From assembly GCA_026392515.1 (NCBI GenBank), contig JAPLBY010000017.1:1-53293 (forward strand): DNA of 53,293 nt, in the 5' to 3' direction. This document shows, piece by piece, positions 26,334 to 36,888 of the stretch. Each line of letters starts with the position of its first letter. The stretch's first letter is position 1. The notes beneath the pieces were generated by a model, which saw nothing but the letters and a program-made list of their open reading frames with translations, had not been told where the DNA came from and ran no database searches. The translations under genes and the position numbers were made by a program. Source of the DNA: Actinomycetota bacterium. Its GTDB lineage: Bacteria > Actinomycetota > Actinomycetes > S36-B12 > UBA5976.

Positions 26334-27197
26334 ATGCGCGGAATCATTCTTGCCGGGGGATCTGGCACTCGACTTCACCCCATTACAAAAGGTGTTAGCA
26401 AACAACTTCTTCCTATTTACGACAAACCGATGATTTACTACCCGCTAAGCATCTTGCTGATGGCTGGCATTAAAGAAGTGCTCATAATTTCAACGCCTGA
26501 CGACACCCCAAATTTCCAAAAGCTTCTTGGAGATGGGTCCCAAATCGGTATTGAAATCTCGTATGAAGTCCAGCCAAGCCCAGATGGCTTGGCTCAAGCT
26601 TTCATAATTGGTGAGGAATTCATTGGAGATGAAAAAGTCTGCCTAGTTTTAGGGGACAACATTTTTTACGGCTCGGGACTAGGCACTGCATTAAAGGAAA
26701 ATACAAATGTCTCTGGTGGACACATTTTTGCGTACCACGTAAGCAACCCGACAGAATACGGAATTGTTGAATTTGATAGTGCGGGAAATGTAATTTCTAT
26801 CGAGGAAAAGCCAATCGAGCCAAAGAGTAACTATGCAGTACCAGGGCTGTATTTCTATGACAATGACGTTGTAGAAATTGCAAAGGGTATAAAGCCAAGC
26901 GCTCGAGGCGAATTAGAGATTAGTTCAATCAACGATGAATACTTACAACGCAAGAATTTAACTGTTACCGTACTTGATCGAGGAACGGCTTGGTTAGATA
27001 CAGGTACCGTTGACTCACTTATTGCAGCCGGTGAATTTGTTCAGGTTATTGAAAAGCGACAAGGTTTCAAAATTGGATGCATAGAAGAAATTGCCTGGCG
27101 CCAAGGTTTTATCACTGAAAGCGAACTAACAAAAATTGCTCAGCCACTCATAAAGAGTGGGTATGGTCAATACTTAATGGATCTACTGGCGAAGTAA
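26334..27197 (+). CDS. rfbA: Glucose-1-phosphate thymidylyltransferase
   Basis: RfbA/RmlA couples dTTP and glucose 1-phosphate to dTDP-glucose, the entry to rhamnose synthesis. The 287-residue protein has the nucleotidyltransferase loop [14 protein letters not shown] (residues 3-16), [26 protein letters not shown] and the IEEKP signature; WLDTGT is near the end. It is transcribed away from rfbB and convergent with a GT2 gene three bases off. Confidence 0.97.
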   Translation: MRGIILAGGSGTRLHPITKGVSKQLLPIYDKPMIYYPLSILLMAGIKEVLIISTPDDTPNFQKLLGDGSQIGIEISYEVQPSPDGLAQAFIIGEEFIGDEKVCLVLGDNIFYGSGLGTALKENTNVSGGHIFAYHVSNPTEYGIVEFDSAGNVISIEEKPIEPKSNYAVPGLYFYDNDVVEIAKGIKPSARGELEISSINDEYLQRKNLTVTVLDRGTAWLDTGTVDSLIAAGEFVQVIEKRQGFKIGCIEEIAWRQGFITESELTKIAQPLIKSGYGQYLMDLLAK

Positions 27198-27199
27198 TC

Positions 27200-28144
27200 C
27201 TAAAAGGCTACATCTTTGAGAATCCGGCGTGCCTTAGAACGTCCCCTGATTGCTTGAACCTCATAAACCGGTGAGAAAATCATTTCTCTAACACTCCATT
27301 TGATCCCTGAACGCTTGCGGTTTCGGTAAATATATTTAAAGTCATGACGCAAGTTTCCAAGAAAATTCAATATTGAACCTCCTAAGGATTGTCTCGCTAG
27401 CGCAATTCCTAGCGAGCTATGCACTCCTACAAGTTCGTCTTCGATGCGTTTCGCATAATCCCTTGGCGGAATCTCATTTGCGTGAAGAACGTCGGCTTGT
27501 GGCGAATAAACAATGTCATAACCCGCCGCCAAGAGGTCTCTAGCCATGAATTGATCTTCGGCATATGGAACATTTCGAAATGGCACCGCTCCAACCAAAA
27601 GGGATCGCTTGTATGACGCATTGACATCGGAAAGAAACGAAAGAGGTTGAGTGCCATAAAAACGTTTCATCAGATCGTCATTTCGATACACAACGACTCC
27701 GGTTGATGGTCCGAGATCTTTAAAGGTTCTTTGGACTCGCTGTGCTATCGCAGCTGCAGAATGACGTCTCGGGTGTTGAGCGCCAAGAACTGCCCCAACG
27801 CGTTCTCCAAGTGAATAATGAAGATTTGCATGTGTAAAGGTAAAAAGTGGACCATTTGGTGTCGCGTCTTGCGTCAAGAAAATAACAATCTCATTGGTTG
27901 CCATCTCGGCTAATCTTTGACGAGTTGCTCCATGGCTGAACTCTGACTGCGGAATCTGCTTTGAAACAACATTAGGCTGCGCCTGGATAAATTCCCATGT
28001 CCCGTCAGAGGAATTTGAATCGATAACCAGAATTTCCAAAGAAACCAATTCCTGTCCCCGTAATGCAACGAGCAGCTCAGGCAAGTTATCCATCCCGTTA
28101 TAGGTAGGAATGCAGATAGATACCTTTACTGGAATTTCATGCAT
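27200..28144 (-). CDS. GT2 glycosyltransferase (rhamnosyltransferase-like)
   Basis: The 314-residue protein has a GT-A domain with SICIPTYNGMDNLPELL, VIDSNSSDGTWE, a TQDATP metal-binding segment (in place of DxD) and VPYAEDQFMARDLL. The EFSHGATRQ motif and QDA are typical of bacterial rhamnosyltransferases of this family. It overlaps the preceding WsaF-like gene by eight bases, which supports a role in rhamnan assembly. Confidence 0.85.
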   Translation of the reverse strand: MHEIPVKVSICIPTYNGMDNLPELLVALRGQELVSLEILVIDSNSSDGTWEFIQAQPNVVSKQIPQSEFSHGATRQRLAEMATNEIVIFLTQDATPNGPLFTFTHANLHYSLGERVGAVLGAQHPRRHSAAAIAQRVQRTFKDLGPSTGVVVYRNDDLMKRFYGTQPLSFLSDVNASYKRSLLVGAVPFRNVPYAEDQFMARDLLAAGYDIVYSPQADVLHANEIPPRDYAKRIEDELVGVHSSLGIALARQSLGGSILNFLGNLRHDFKYIYRNRKRSGIKWSVREMIFSPVYEVQAIRGRSKARRILKDVAF

Positions 28145-29396
28145 AAGGTAATTCTTGCAGGAAATTTATAGCTTTTTTGCTTTGAACATCCCACTCACGG
28201 CCTCTGACGGAATTGGCGTTCTGTGAGGCCAATTCCTGATTGATTTCTTTGGCCATTCTTACGATTTCGTAACCCATTTTGCGAATGTTTACATCTACTA
28301 ATGATGCTGAAGTCCCTGCAAGGTTAAGTTCGTTGATTTCCCCAGAGTTTGTTAACACTGATGAACCGGCCGCCATAGCCTCGACAGGAACCAAACTTGT
28401 ATTAGTCATTGATAGAACGAAGGTAACTGCTGCCTTTTGATAGAGCTCGGAAAGTTCTTCGTGGTTTAACGAACCGTGAACTATCACATTTCCTTTAGGT
28501 AATACTTTTGGTGCACCACCTACAAAGTGGATTTCAAATTCTGAGAGCTGGTTTTCTGCTGCTCTTACAACTTCTAAAGCGAATTCAGATGCTCGGCGTA
28601 AAGTCCCCGGTCTGTAATAGATGACTATGGCATTTCTCTCAGTAGAATTTGAATTTCTATATATTTTTGGATCGTATCCCAGATCAAAGTAATCGGATTT
28701 AGCGCCATACTTTTTGGTCATAAGGCTAGCCAGCCACGGTCCTGCCGTAATGCAAGGAATTCCGAATTTGTAAGTCTGCTCGGCTAAATAACTTTGAATT
28801 CCAACGGGGTTAAACCATGGTTCGAAATCTTGAACCAAATAGGCTCGTTTTCTTGCGGGTGTCCGCAAGGCCGGTGCGAATGTTTGCCAGCCTGTTGCAA
28901 TCACTAATTCATTCATGGAAGCTTTTGAGTCATCGAGATCGTTTAGAACTAAATCGTGGTAACCATAGTCATATCTAATCACATTTTCAAAATGCGGGAT
29001 ATCAAGTACTGAATGCCCATGCGTAAGGCCGATTACTTGTTTGACTCCACCTTGTTGCGCGGTATCCACCAGCATGAAGATATCGTGGTGCCCACCAGAT
29101 CCTTTGCCAAAAATCGGTGTCGCCCAAACCCAGTCGTTGTTTTGAACTCGGGCATCGTTGTCAAGAACTGGCAACTCAGGATTTCCCAAAAGGACTTCTA
29201 GATCCAGGTCCGTCACCATTGGAATTAGGGATTTGGACGTTGAATCTTTGCCATCAACTTTTAGGCCCTTAAAAAAGATGCCAAGAATTGCCCGCAGATA
29301 CCTCGAAAGGGCCTTGCGAAATCCTAGTTCCGACACAATGTAGAAGAAGGTACTTAACTTATAAAAAAATTGTTGCATAAACACAACTACTCTCAC
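28137..29396 (-). CDS. WsaF-like rhamnosyltransferase (GT4 type)
   Basis: This 419-residue protein has the layout of WsaF, a beta-1,2/1,3-rhamnosyltransferase: YLVQDFEPWFNPVGIQSYLA (the acceptor/donor region), TAGPWLASLM, IVIYYRPGTLRRA and a C-terminal VPVEAMAAGSSV (E-x-x-x-x-x-S). It forms a three-gene minus-strand operon with the SDR at 29393 and the GT2 at 27200. Activity as a rhamnosyltransferase is likely from family and context. Confidence 0.78.
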   Translation of the reverse strand: MRVVVFMQQFFYKLSTFFYIVSELGFRKALSRYLRAILGIFFKGLKVDGKDSTSKSLIPMVTDLDLEVLLGNPELPVLDNDARVQNNDWVWATPIFGKGSGGHHDIFMLVDTAQQGGVKQVIGLTHGHSVLDIPHFENVIRYDYGYHDLVLNDLDDSKASMNELVIATGWQTFAPALRTPARKRAYLVQDFEPWFNPVGIQSYLAEQTYKFGIPCITAGPWLASLMTKKYGAKSDYFDLGYDPKIYRNSNSTERNAIVIYYRPGTLRRASEFALEVVRAAENQLSEFEIHFVGGAPKVLPKGNVIVHGSLNHEELSELYQKAAVTFVLSMTNTSLVPVEAMAAGSSVLTNSGEINELNLAGTSASLVDVNIRKMGYEIVRMAKEINQELASQNANSVRGREWDVQSKKAINFLQELPYA

Positions 29397-30262
29397 TCAC
29401 CTTGTCTATCACGGATAAGTGACTCCCACGTCATTACAAGTCCTTCGTGGAGAGATGTCTGAGGAATCCAGTGTAGATATTCCTTTGCTTTCGAGATTTC
29501 AAGCCATGAAGATTCTCGGTCGATACCCCTACTTGGTAGTTCATTAATAATTAGTTCCTGACCAGAAATTTCTCGCAATTCGCTGATTATCTCTGTTAGC
29601 GGTGTTGCTTTGCCAGAACCTATATTTACCCTGCCTACAGCGCTTTCATTGAATGCGGCATTTACTAACGCCGTAACAACATCGTCAATATAAACGAAAT
29701 CTCGGGTCACCGACAGGGAGCCATATGCATTAATTGGTTCTTTGTGAACTATTGAGTTCATCCACGTTGCAATTACGCCCTGGCCTCGATCAATTCGTTG
29801 TCCTGCACCATATGCGTTTGCAATTCTCAAATTGATAGTTTGAAGCGGTGAATCGGTGGCCAATTTTTCCATTGCAACCTTTGCTCGGCCATATGCATTA
29901 ATTCCTAATGCAGGCGACTCCTCAGTAAATGGACAATCTTGTCCTGAGTAGACGGTTCCACCGGAGCTTGCGAACACGACCTGTTTGGTACCTTGTTCAG
30001 CTGCTTTCAAGAAACTTGAAAAGTCGGCAATTTCCTTTTCAACTAATGCGGAATCAGTTTCCGCAATTGATGGCGTGATTCTGGAAGCCAACCAAATGAT
30101 CGAATCGACCGGATTCTCGATCCAAAACGCTTGGCTCTGAATCAGATTGGCATTAGCTGACCCAAGTTTTAAGGTTTGGATTCCTCGTGAATCTAGGGTT
30201 GTAGCTAAATTGCGACCAATAAATCCCTGTGCCCCAACAATTGCCACTCGTCTATCCATCAC
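29393..30262 (-). CDS. NAD-dependent epimerase/dehydratase (SDR)
   Basis: The 289-residue extended SDR shows VAIVGAQGFIGRNL, FASSGGTVY, the catalytic YGRAKVAMEK and LRIANAYGAGQ. It probably acts on an NDP-sugar as epimerase or reductase, but substrate cannot be read from sequence. GTG at 30262 follows TACACT by six bases, indicating a leaderless start; an ATG three bases later is an alternative. First gene of its operon. Confidence 0.82.
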   Translation of the reverse strand: MMDRRVAIVGAQGFIGRNLATTLDSRGIQTLKLGSANANLIQSQAFWIENPVDSIIWLASRITPSIAETDSALVEKEIADFSSFLKAAEQGTKQVVFASSGGTVYSGQDCPFTEESPALGINAYGRAKVAMEKLATDSPLQTINLRIANAYGAGQRIDRGQGVIATWMNSIVHKEPINAYGSLSVTRDFVYIDDVVTALVNAAFNESAVGRVNIGSGKATPLTEIISELREISGQELIINELPSRGIDRESSWLEISKAKEYLHWIPQTSLHEGLVMTWESLIRDRQGE

Positions 30263-30268
30263 TTTTAA

Positions 30269-30274
30269 AGTGTA
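30269..30274 (-). promoter_or_regulatory. -10 element of the SDR gene at 30262 (leaderless)
   Basis: TACACT on the minus strand, 6 nt (TTAAAA) before the GTG. Confidence 0.5.
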
Positions 30275-30345
30275 CCTTGATCACCCTTGCCCGAATTGTT
30301 CCAAATTGGCGATCTACCAATAAATTCGGTTCGCATTAAGGCGGG

Positions 30346-30351
30346 TAGAAT
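30346..30351 (+). promoter_or_regulatory. -10 element of the exporter operon (leaderless)
   Basis: TAGAAT followed by 6 nt (TTAGTT) and the GTG start of the permease gene at 30358. Confidence 0.55.
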
Positions 30352-30357
30352 TTAGTT

Positions 30358-31203
30358 GTGTCCCTTTCACCTAGCAGCGTTCGCGTCATAAAACCATTCT
30401 CGCCAGGCATCCCAAGCCTCTCGCAATATCTTTCTGACATGTGGGCGCGGCGGGAATTTGTGCAGGAATTATCAAGATCTGAAAGAGCAGAGGAACAGCT
30501 CGATACAGTTTTCGGACAACTTTGGTCAGTAATTAGCCCCTTACTAAGTGCTGGGATCTACTACCTTTTTATCTTTGTTGTTCAGGGGCAACAGCAGGGG
30601 CAAGAGTTCTTTCTGCACTTGATGGCTGGGATTTTCATTTTCGAGTTCATGTCTATCGCAGCTGCTAGAGGATCTACGTCTGTCGTAAGAGCTGGAGCAT
30701 TAATTTCTAATACGTCTTTTCCTCGGGCACTGTTACCAATAGCTGACGTAATCACCGCATTAAGAGTTTTCTTGCCCGCTATGTTTGTCTATTTTGTATT
30801 TCACGTTGCATTAGGTCAACCGTTTAGTGTTGAGATGTTTCAAGCTATCCCTGCATTCTTATTGATTCTTATTTTTGGCTGTGGAATTTCAATGTTCGCC
30901 TCTGCGGCTCAGGTTTACTTTAGAGACACCGTTGCTCTCTTACCATTCATTTTGCGCTTACTACTGTTTGCATCTCCTGTTCTATTCTTCCCAGAGCAGG
31001 CCAAGAACATCATTACTGGCCACCTACTTGTAATTTTGAATCCATTTTTTTGCATGATTCAAATTTTCTCTGGATCACTTGTTCGAGGAGACACATTCGA
31101 TATGGCTACTTGGATAATCGCTTCAACATGGGCGATAGGAACTTTCTTGGTTGGATTTATATTCCTAACTAGTCGCGAAGGTGAGTTTGCTGCCCGTGTC
31201 TAA
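30358..31203 (+). CDS. wzm: ABC-2 type polysaccharide export permease (Wzm-like)
   Basis: The 281-residue membrane protein has an amphipathic cytoplasmic front, ARREFVQELSRSERAEEQLDTVFGQLW, and about six transmembrane helices, the ABC-2 permease fold used to export undecaprenyl-linked polysaccharides or teichoic acids. It is followed directly by its ATPase. GTG start with a -10 six bases upstream. Exported polymer is presumably built by the surrounding glycosyltransferases. Confidence 0.9.
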   Translation: MSLSPSSVRVIKPFSPGIPSLSQYLSDMWARREFVQELSRSERAEEQLDTVFGQLWSVISPLLSAGIYYLFIFVVQGQQQGQEFFLHLMAGIFIFEFMSIAAARGSTSVVRAGALISNTSFPRALLPIADVITALRVFLPAMFVYFVFHVALGQPFSVEMFQAIPAFLLILIFGCGISMFASAAQVYFRDTVALLPFILRLLLFASPVLFFPEQAKNIITGHLLVILNPFFCMIQIFSGSLVRGDTFDMATWIIASTWAIGTFLVGFIFLTSREGEFAARV

Positions 31204-31969
31204 TCTGCCAACTATTTCGGTGCGAGATGTTTCACTTACCTACCGAAGTAACATCTCAAAAAAGCCAAACATTAAAGAGGCCCTGACAAACATAGGTCGT
31301 CGCCAGAGGACAACTGTTTCTATCAATGCCCTTCAGGGAATTTCTTTTGACGTTGCACAAGGAACCGTTCTTGGAATCATTGGTGCAAATGGTGCTGGTA
31401 AGTCCACGCTGATGAAAGCGATTGCAGGAATCTTGCCACCAACTAGCGGCGAGATTCACCTACGCGGAAAAGTAAGTGCAATGCTTTCATTAGGTGTCGG
31501 CTTTAATGCAAACCTAACTGGCCGCGAAAATGTGTTGCTTGGTGGTCTGGCCGCGGGACTTTCACGCGATGAAATCGAATCGAACTTTCAAGCTGTAGTT
31601 GATTTTGCAGATATTGGTGAGCACATCGATATGCCAATGCGTACCTACTCTGCAGGTATGTACGGGCGCCTTGGTTTTGCAGTGGCTACAACAATAAACC
31701 CAGAAATTCTCCTAATTGATGAAGCTCTCTCAACCGGCGATGCAGCATTTAAAGAAAAGAGCGCCCAACGAATTAACGAGCTTTGTGAACAAGCAAAAAC
31801 CCTCGTAATCGTTTCACACGGTTTGGGAACAATCGAAGAATTGTGCACTGAGGCACTCTGGCTCAACTCAGGAAAAATTGCCATGCAAGGAAAGCCAGAT
31901 GAGGCAATTGAGGCGTACACGAAATTTCTCCATGTTGGTACGGTTCCGACGTCAATGGAAGATTTCTAA
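31196..31969 (+). CDS. wzt: ABC transporter ATP-binding protein for polysaccharide export (Wzt-like)
   Basis: The 257-residue ATPase has Walker A GANGAGKST, LGVGFNANLTGREN, the signature YSAGMYGRLGF and Walker B ILLIDEALSTGD. It lacks the C-terminal carbohydrate-binding domain found in Wzt of O9a-type systems, so chain selection would differ. The start is taken as GTG 31196, which overlaps the permease stop by eight bases; GTG 31181 is an alternative in the same frame. Confidence 0.9.
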   Translation: MSNLPTISVRDVSLTYRSNISKKPNIKEALTNIGRRQRTTVSINALQGISFDVAQGTVLGIIGANGAGKSTLMKAIAGILPPTSGEIHLRGKVSAMLSLGVGFNANLTGRENVLLGGLAAGLSRDEIESNFQAVVDFADIGEHIDMPMRTYSAGMYGRLGFAVATTINPEILLIDEALSTGDAAFKEKSAQRINELCEQAKTLVIVSHGLGTIEELCTEALWLNSGKIAMQGKPDEAIEAYTKFLHVGTVPTSMEDF

Positions 31970-31973
31970 GTAC

Positions 31974-32849
31974 CTAAAGCAGTATGTGCTTAATTAAAGG
32001 AAATGGACTCTGTCTTCTAGAAATACAGGCTGGCAAAAGACTTAATGCGTGTAAACGTGAAGTGCTGTGAAATTTTGCAGCCCTGGCGGCTGAATTCCAA
32101 CCAAGTTTTTTCAAATCAGCCGCCATTACATTAAAGAAATTCTTCTCGTCTTTGAAACGCTCACCATTGAATGCCTTAACTGAAGAGTCGCTTCCCTGAT
32201 GTCGCCGATATCTAAAAATCACATCATCCATAAGCGCCATCTGGCCACCTTGCATGATCAAGTCCATTGCAAGGCCCAAATCTTGGCAAACATGAAAGCC
32301 GGGGCGAAATCCAATTTCCTGAATAGTTTTTGTCTTCCAAACAATCGAAGGGAAATACATCCAGTTGCCCTTCATAAGAGATTTGGCGAGTGACTCTCCC
32401 TGAACAACCTCAGCGCTTCCTAATGAGTGTCTGATCTTTTGCTTTACTCGATCAGATCTTGTTTCGATTTCTAAATTATTTTCATCAATAACACTCACCC
32501 CTGGGTGAATCATAGATATGCCAGGGTGCTGGATTAGAAGGCAGTTTATTCGTTCAACAAAATTTGATTCAAGTAAATCATCGGCTCCCATAACAACGCA
32601 GTAGTCGGCCGTCAGAAGACCCAGACATTTTTGAAAATTGCCATTGGCACCGAGATTACTTGCGTTTCGCTGGTATTCAATTCTTTTGTCACCAAGACTC
32701 GCGAACCAATCGGGTAGTGAATCATCTGGATATCCATCATCGACAACAACTAGTCGCCAATTCGGATCTGTCTGATCCAAAACGCTTTCAACGGTTTGCT
32801 TCATGAAATCAACATCGCCATAAAAGGGCAAAGCTATGTCTAGTGCCAT
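31974..32849 (-). CDS. GT2 glycosyltransferase
   Basis: The 291-residue protein has IALPFYGDVDFMKQTVESVL, VVVDDGYPDDS, NASNLGANGNFQKC and VVMGADDLLE (D-D metal pair) near residue 90. It is a GT-A inverting transferase of unknown specificity. The frame opens to 32930, but ATG 32849, preceded by GAAGGG, begins at the family N-terminus and avoids overlap with divergent glf. It converges on wzt. Confidence 0.82.
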   Translation of the reverse strand: MALDIALPFYGDVDFMKQTVESVLDQTDPNWRLVVVDDGYPDDSLPDWFASLGDKRIEYQRNASNLGANGNFQKCLGLLTADYCVVMGADDLLESNFVERINCLLIQHPGISMIHPGVSVIDENNLEIETRSDRVKQKIRHSLGSAEVVQGESLAKSLMKGNWMYFPSIVWKTKTIQEIGFRPGFHVCQDLGLAMDLIMQGGQMALMDDVIFRYRRHQGSDSSVKAFNGERFKDEKNFFNVMAADLKKLGWNSAARAAKFHSTSRLHALSLLPACISRRQSPFPLIKHILL

Positions 32850-32889
32850 GAATGCAATCCCTTCGCTCTCCAAGTAGCCTAGAACATGA

Positions 32890-34068
<1,179 letters not shown>

Positions 34069-34089
34069 GCAGGAAACTTAAGGCTCCAC

Positions 34090-34107
34090 CCCCGTAGCTT
34101 AGGGGAT
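34090..34107 (+). repeat. Partial copy of the tRNA-Arg 5' region
   Basis: 18 bases here match 35788-35805 of tRNA-Arg at 17 of 18 positions (one C to T), covering the acceptor end and D-arm. No anticodon arm follows. The region 34069-34265 otherwise holds no gene that I can see. Confidence 0.5.
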
Positions 34108-34265
34108 TCCTGGGAGTTGCATGAACGAGTCGAATATTCGGTGACGATTAAGGCAAATATTGGAATTTTTATAATTAATGCAATTCCGCTCGGTGCCCCC
34201 TAGATGTCAATTTGGCCCTAAAGGGTTAGAGTGAATCGGATAGAAATTAGAGGGTTTTATTCGAA

Positions 34266-35696
34266 ATGTCTGAATTGTCTGCCAGAAATCGAACAGCTCA
34301 TAGTTTTACATTCGCCGTTTTGAGTCTCAGTTATGTTTTATTCAACATCATTACAGTGCAACGTTTTAGTTACAGTTTTTGGTGGGATGAGTTAACTGTT
34401 TTGCAGCAGTCCGAGTTGGGTCCATCCAATCTTCTTCTGAGTCATTGGGGGAATTGGTTTCCATTTGGGCGCTTCGTGTTCTTGGTTGAAACCAAGATCT
34501 TTGGCACTACTTACTGGCTTTATGTCATGCTTAACGCAATTTTAGCGCTTACGTTAAGCGTGATACTAAGTTTCATTATTAGACATTTGGAGCCAAGAAC
34601 AACAACCCCTGTTCTATACGCCCTAATGGCAACTTATTTGATGAGTCCGGGCATTCTTTATGACGTGCAGTGGGGGTATCAAATCGTTTGGCTAATGTCC
34701 ATGATTTTTGGGCTTATGGCGGTTCTATCTCTGATTAAAAGACCGAACAAGAAAGCAAGGGTATTGATTCTCCTCATGCTTTCCTTTCTCGCTTTTAGCT
34801 CAACGATATTAATCATAGGTATAGTTCTCTTCCTTTGTTGGAGTTTAAGTCCTGAAGATTCAAGGCAGAAAGAAAAATACAATTCGAGAGCTGCAAATTG
34901 TTTTTTAGCGTTTTCACTTTTTCTTTTTTTGCTTGGACAACTTTGCGCTCGTCTTTTTTTGCCACATGAATTAGGAGCTCAGGCAAGTCCAATCTTTTTA
35001 AATTACACAATTGATTCAACTCTTGCCGTCCTAGAGCAATTGATTGCCGGGTTTTTCACATGGACTGTATCCCCAATATTCTTCTATCCAAATTTAGGTT
35101 TTTATGAATTCAAAGCCACTGTCGAATTTATTTTGAGTTTTTCGGTATTGCTAGTAGCAATTATTTCTGTTTTCGTATTTATTAAATATTATTCTCAGAG
35201 CAAAAATCAAAAAATACTTAGTAAATCTTTGTTCAATAATCCTAAATACTATTTCTTTCTTTTACCAACATTTATTTTGATGGCACTCGTTTCATTGCGT
35301 GGCTTTCGAACTGTGGAAAGTTTTAGCCATGTTCGATATGGTCCAGTTGCTCTATTAGGGCCGCTCATTTTCTATGCCCTAGTTTCCTCGCCAAACAGTG
35401 TGGATTCTGTCAAAATTGAACTCCGACTATTTTTACGAAATTGGCGTCTAATTACCGCTTTAATTTTTATCTGTTCAATTTTGACCACGTCTTTTGCACT
35501 TCATTCGCCCTCAAAAAGTGCGGAGTCAGGTAGAGTTCGTGACTCAATACTTCAGCAGACGATTATTAACAATTACTGCTGGGACGAGCCCGACAAGGCA
35601 AAGGTTCTGCCTGGAATTTCAAATGATTTTTCAGGACAGGAATTGTGTAAAATTCATAGAGACCTTACTCTGAATAGATTCAAGCCTTTGCAATAA
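34266..35696 (+). CDS. Hypothetical polytopic membrane protein
   Basis: The 476-residue product is not recognised. It has about ten hydrophobic segments, an early extracytoplasmic loop with YSFWWDELTVLQ that recalls GT-C glycosyltransferases (acidic residues after the first helix), and a short soluble C-terminal tail with two cysteines. Coding sequence is strikingly AT-rich, more than its neighbours, suggesting acquisition by transfer. GAGGG lies eleven bases before the ATG. It lies between glf and the tRNA-Arg gene, bounded by the tRNA-like repeat. A glycan-assembly role is plausible from context only. Confidence 0.7.
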   Translation: MSELSARNRTAHSFTFAVLSLSYVLFNIITVQRFSYSFWWDELTVLQQSELGPSNLLLSHWGNWFPFGRFVFLVETKIFGTTYWLYVMLNAILALTLSVILSFIIRHLEPRTTTPVLYALMATYLMSPGILYDVQWGYQIVWLMSMIFGLMAVLSLIKRPNKKARVLILLMLSFLAFSSTILIIGIVLFLCWSLSPEDSRQKEKYNSRAANCFLAFSLFLFLLGQLCARLFLPHELGAQASPIFLNYTIDSTLAVLEQLIAGFFTWTVSPIFFYPNLGFYEFKATVEFILSFSVLLVAIISVFVFIKYYSQSKNQKILSKSLFNNPKYYFFLLPTFILMALVSLRGFRTVESFSHVRYGPVALLGPLIFYALVSSPNSVDSVKIELRLFLRNWRLITALIFICSILTTSFALHSPSKSAESGRVRDSILQQTIINNYCWDEPDKAKVLPGISNDFSGQELCKIHRDLTLNRFKPLQ

Positions 35697-35785
35697 TTGG
35701 TCTGATTTTTAGTTCAAAGGCACGGGTGAATTTGTGCTTTTAGCAATCTATTAGCATTGGTCCATTAACACGATCTCAACATTCT

Positions 35786-35858
35786 GGCCCCGTAGCTCAG
35801 GGGATAGAGCAGTGGTTTCCTAAACCATGTGCCGCATGTTCGAATCATGCCGGGGCCA
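35786..35858 (+). tRNA. tRNA-Arg (CCT)
   Basis: Complete cloverleaf with acceptor GGCCCCG/CGGGGCC and discriminator A, anticodon loop TTCCTAA (CCT) and T-loop TGTTCGAATCA. CCA is not encoded. It lies 22 bp before galE. Confidence 0.96.
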
Positions 35859-35880
35859 CAGAGCATGAAATACTTGCCGA

Positions 35881-36855
35881 ATGACTTGGCTAATTACTGG
35901 TGGTGCTGGCTACATCGGCGCGCACGTGGTTGAACTCGCCAAGTCCAGCGGTCGCAATTTAGTCGTTCTCGATGATCTAAGCTCGGGAATTTCCTCGAGA
36001 CTTAGAAATGACATCGAACTAGTTGAAACAACTCTCCTGGATTCTGCTTCGGTGAATCGTGTTTTTGATGAGCACAAGATTTCTGGAGTTCTTCATCTGG
36101 CGGCCAAAAAACGGGTGGGCGAATCTGTTGAGCGTCCCGATTATTACTGGCAGGAAAATGTTGGTGGTATTCAAAACTTGTTATCTGCCATGAAAACACA
36201 TGGTGTGAAAAACTTTGTCTATAGTTCGAGTGCTGCTGTTTACGGTCAACCTGATGTTCTGTTTGGTGCATTAATAACTGAAGAAACGCCATGTGCCCCA
36301 ATAAATCCGTACGGGGCAACAAAGCTCGAGGGCGAAGTTTTGTCTCGAGCTATGGCTGAATCCGGTGGAATTAAGGTTGCTGCTCTACGTTATTTCAATG
36401 TGGCTGGCGCGGGTCGAGCGGAACTAGGCGATCAATACATATTCAATTTGGTGCCGATTGTTTTTGATGCACTTGAACGTGGTGAGCAGCCAATAGTTTT
36501 TGGTAATGATTATTCAACCTCTGATGGCTCGTGCATACGTGATTATGTGCATGTGCAAGATCTGGCAGATGCTCACATCGCAGCAATGGAATTCGTTGAA
36601 AAGTCCGATCCTGGGTTTACCGCTATAAACATAGGGACTGGCCAAGGCGCCAGCGTTTTTGAAGTACTTGCAATGATCCAAGACGTGACTGGAATTTCAA
36701 TTGATCCGATAATTGGCGAGCGCCGTAAAGGAGATCCTGCTGCTTTGGTAGCTGATGTGCGTCTTTCCAAGGAACTGCTTGGATGGCAAAGTTCTCGAGA
36801 CTTGCGCGCCATTGTAACTAGTGCTTGGGACGCTTGGAAATTGGGACATAAGTAA
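35881..36855 (+). CDS. galE: UDP-glucose 4-epimerase
   Basis: GalE interconverts UDP-glucose and UDP-galactose. The 324-residue SDR has WLITGGAGYIGAHV, LHLAAKKRVGESV, SSSAAVYG, the catalytic YGATKLEGE and ALRYFNVAGA, all typical. It provides the substrate for glf. Start 22 bases after tRNA-Arg with no clear ribosome site, so it may be read through from the tRNA promoter or be leaderless. Confidence 0.93.
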   Translation: MTWLITGGAGYIGAHVVELAKSSGRNLVVLDDLSSGISSRLRNDIELVETTLLDSASVNRVFDEHKISGVLHLAAKKRVGESVERPDYYWQENVGGIQNLLSAMKTHGVKNFVYSSSAAVYGQPDVLFGALITEETPCAPINPYGATKLEGEVLSRAMAESGGIKVAALRYFNVAGAGRAELGDQYIFNLVPIVFDALERGEQPIVFGNDYSTSDGSCIRDYVHVQDLADAHIAAMEFVEKSDPGFTAINIGTGQGASVFEVLAMIQDVTGISIDPIIGERRKGDPAALVADVRLSKELLGWQSSRDLRAIVTSAWDAWKLGHK

Positions 36856-36876
36856 CTCGACCATCCATTTGTCAGA

Positions 36877-36882
36877 TAGCGT
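36877..36882 (+). promoter_or_regulatory. -10 element of gmd (leaderless)
   Basis: TAGCGT followed by 6 nt (TATGGC) and ATG 36889. It favours this ATG over the one at 36884. Confidence 0.5.
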
Positions 36883-36888
36883 TATGGC

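Noticed and set aside
34090-34160. A second functional tRNA near 34090
   Set aside because: Only the 5' and D-arm part matches; there is no anticodon stem or closing acceptor strand, so it is at most a remnant.
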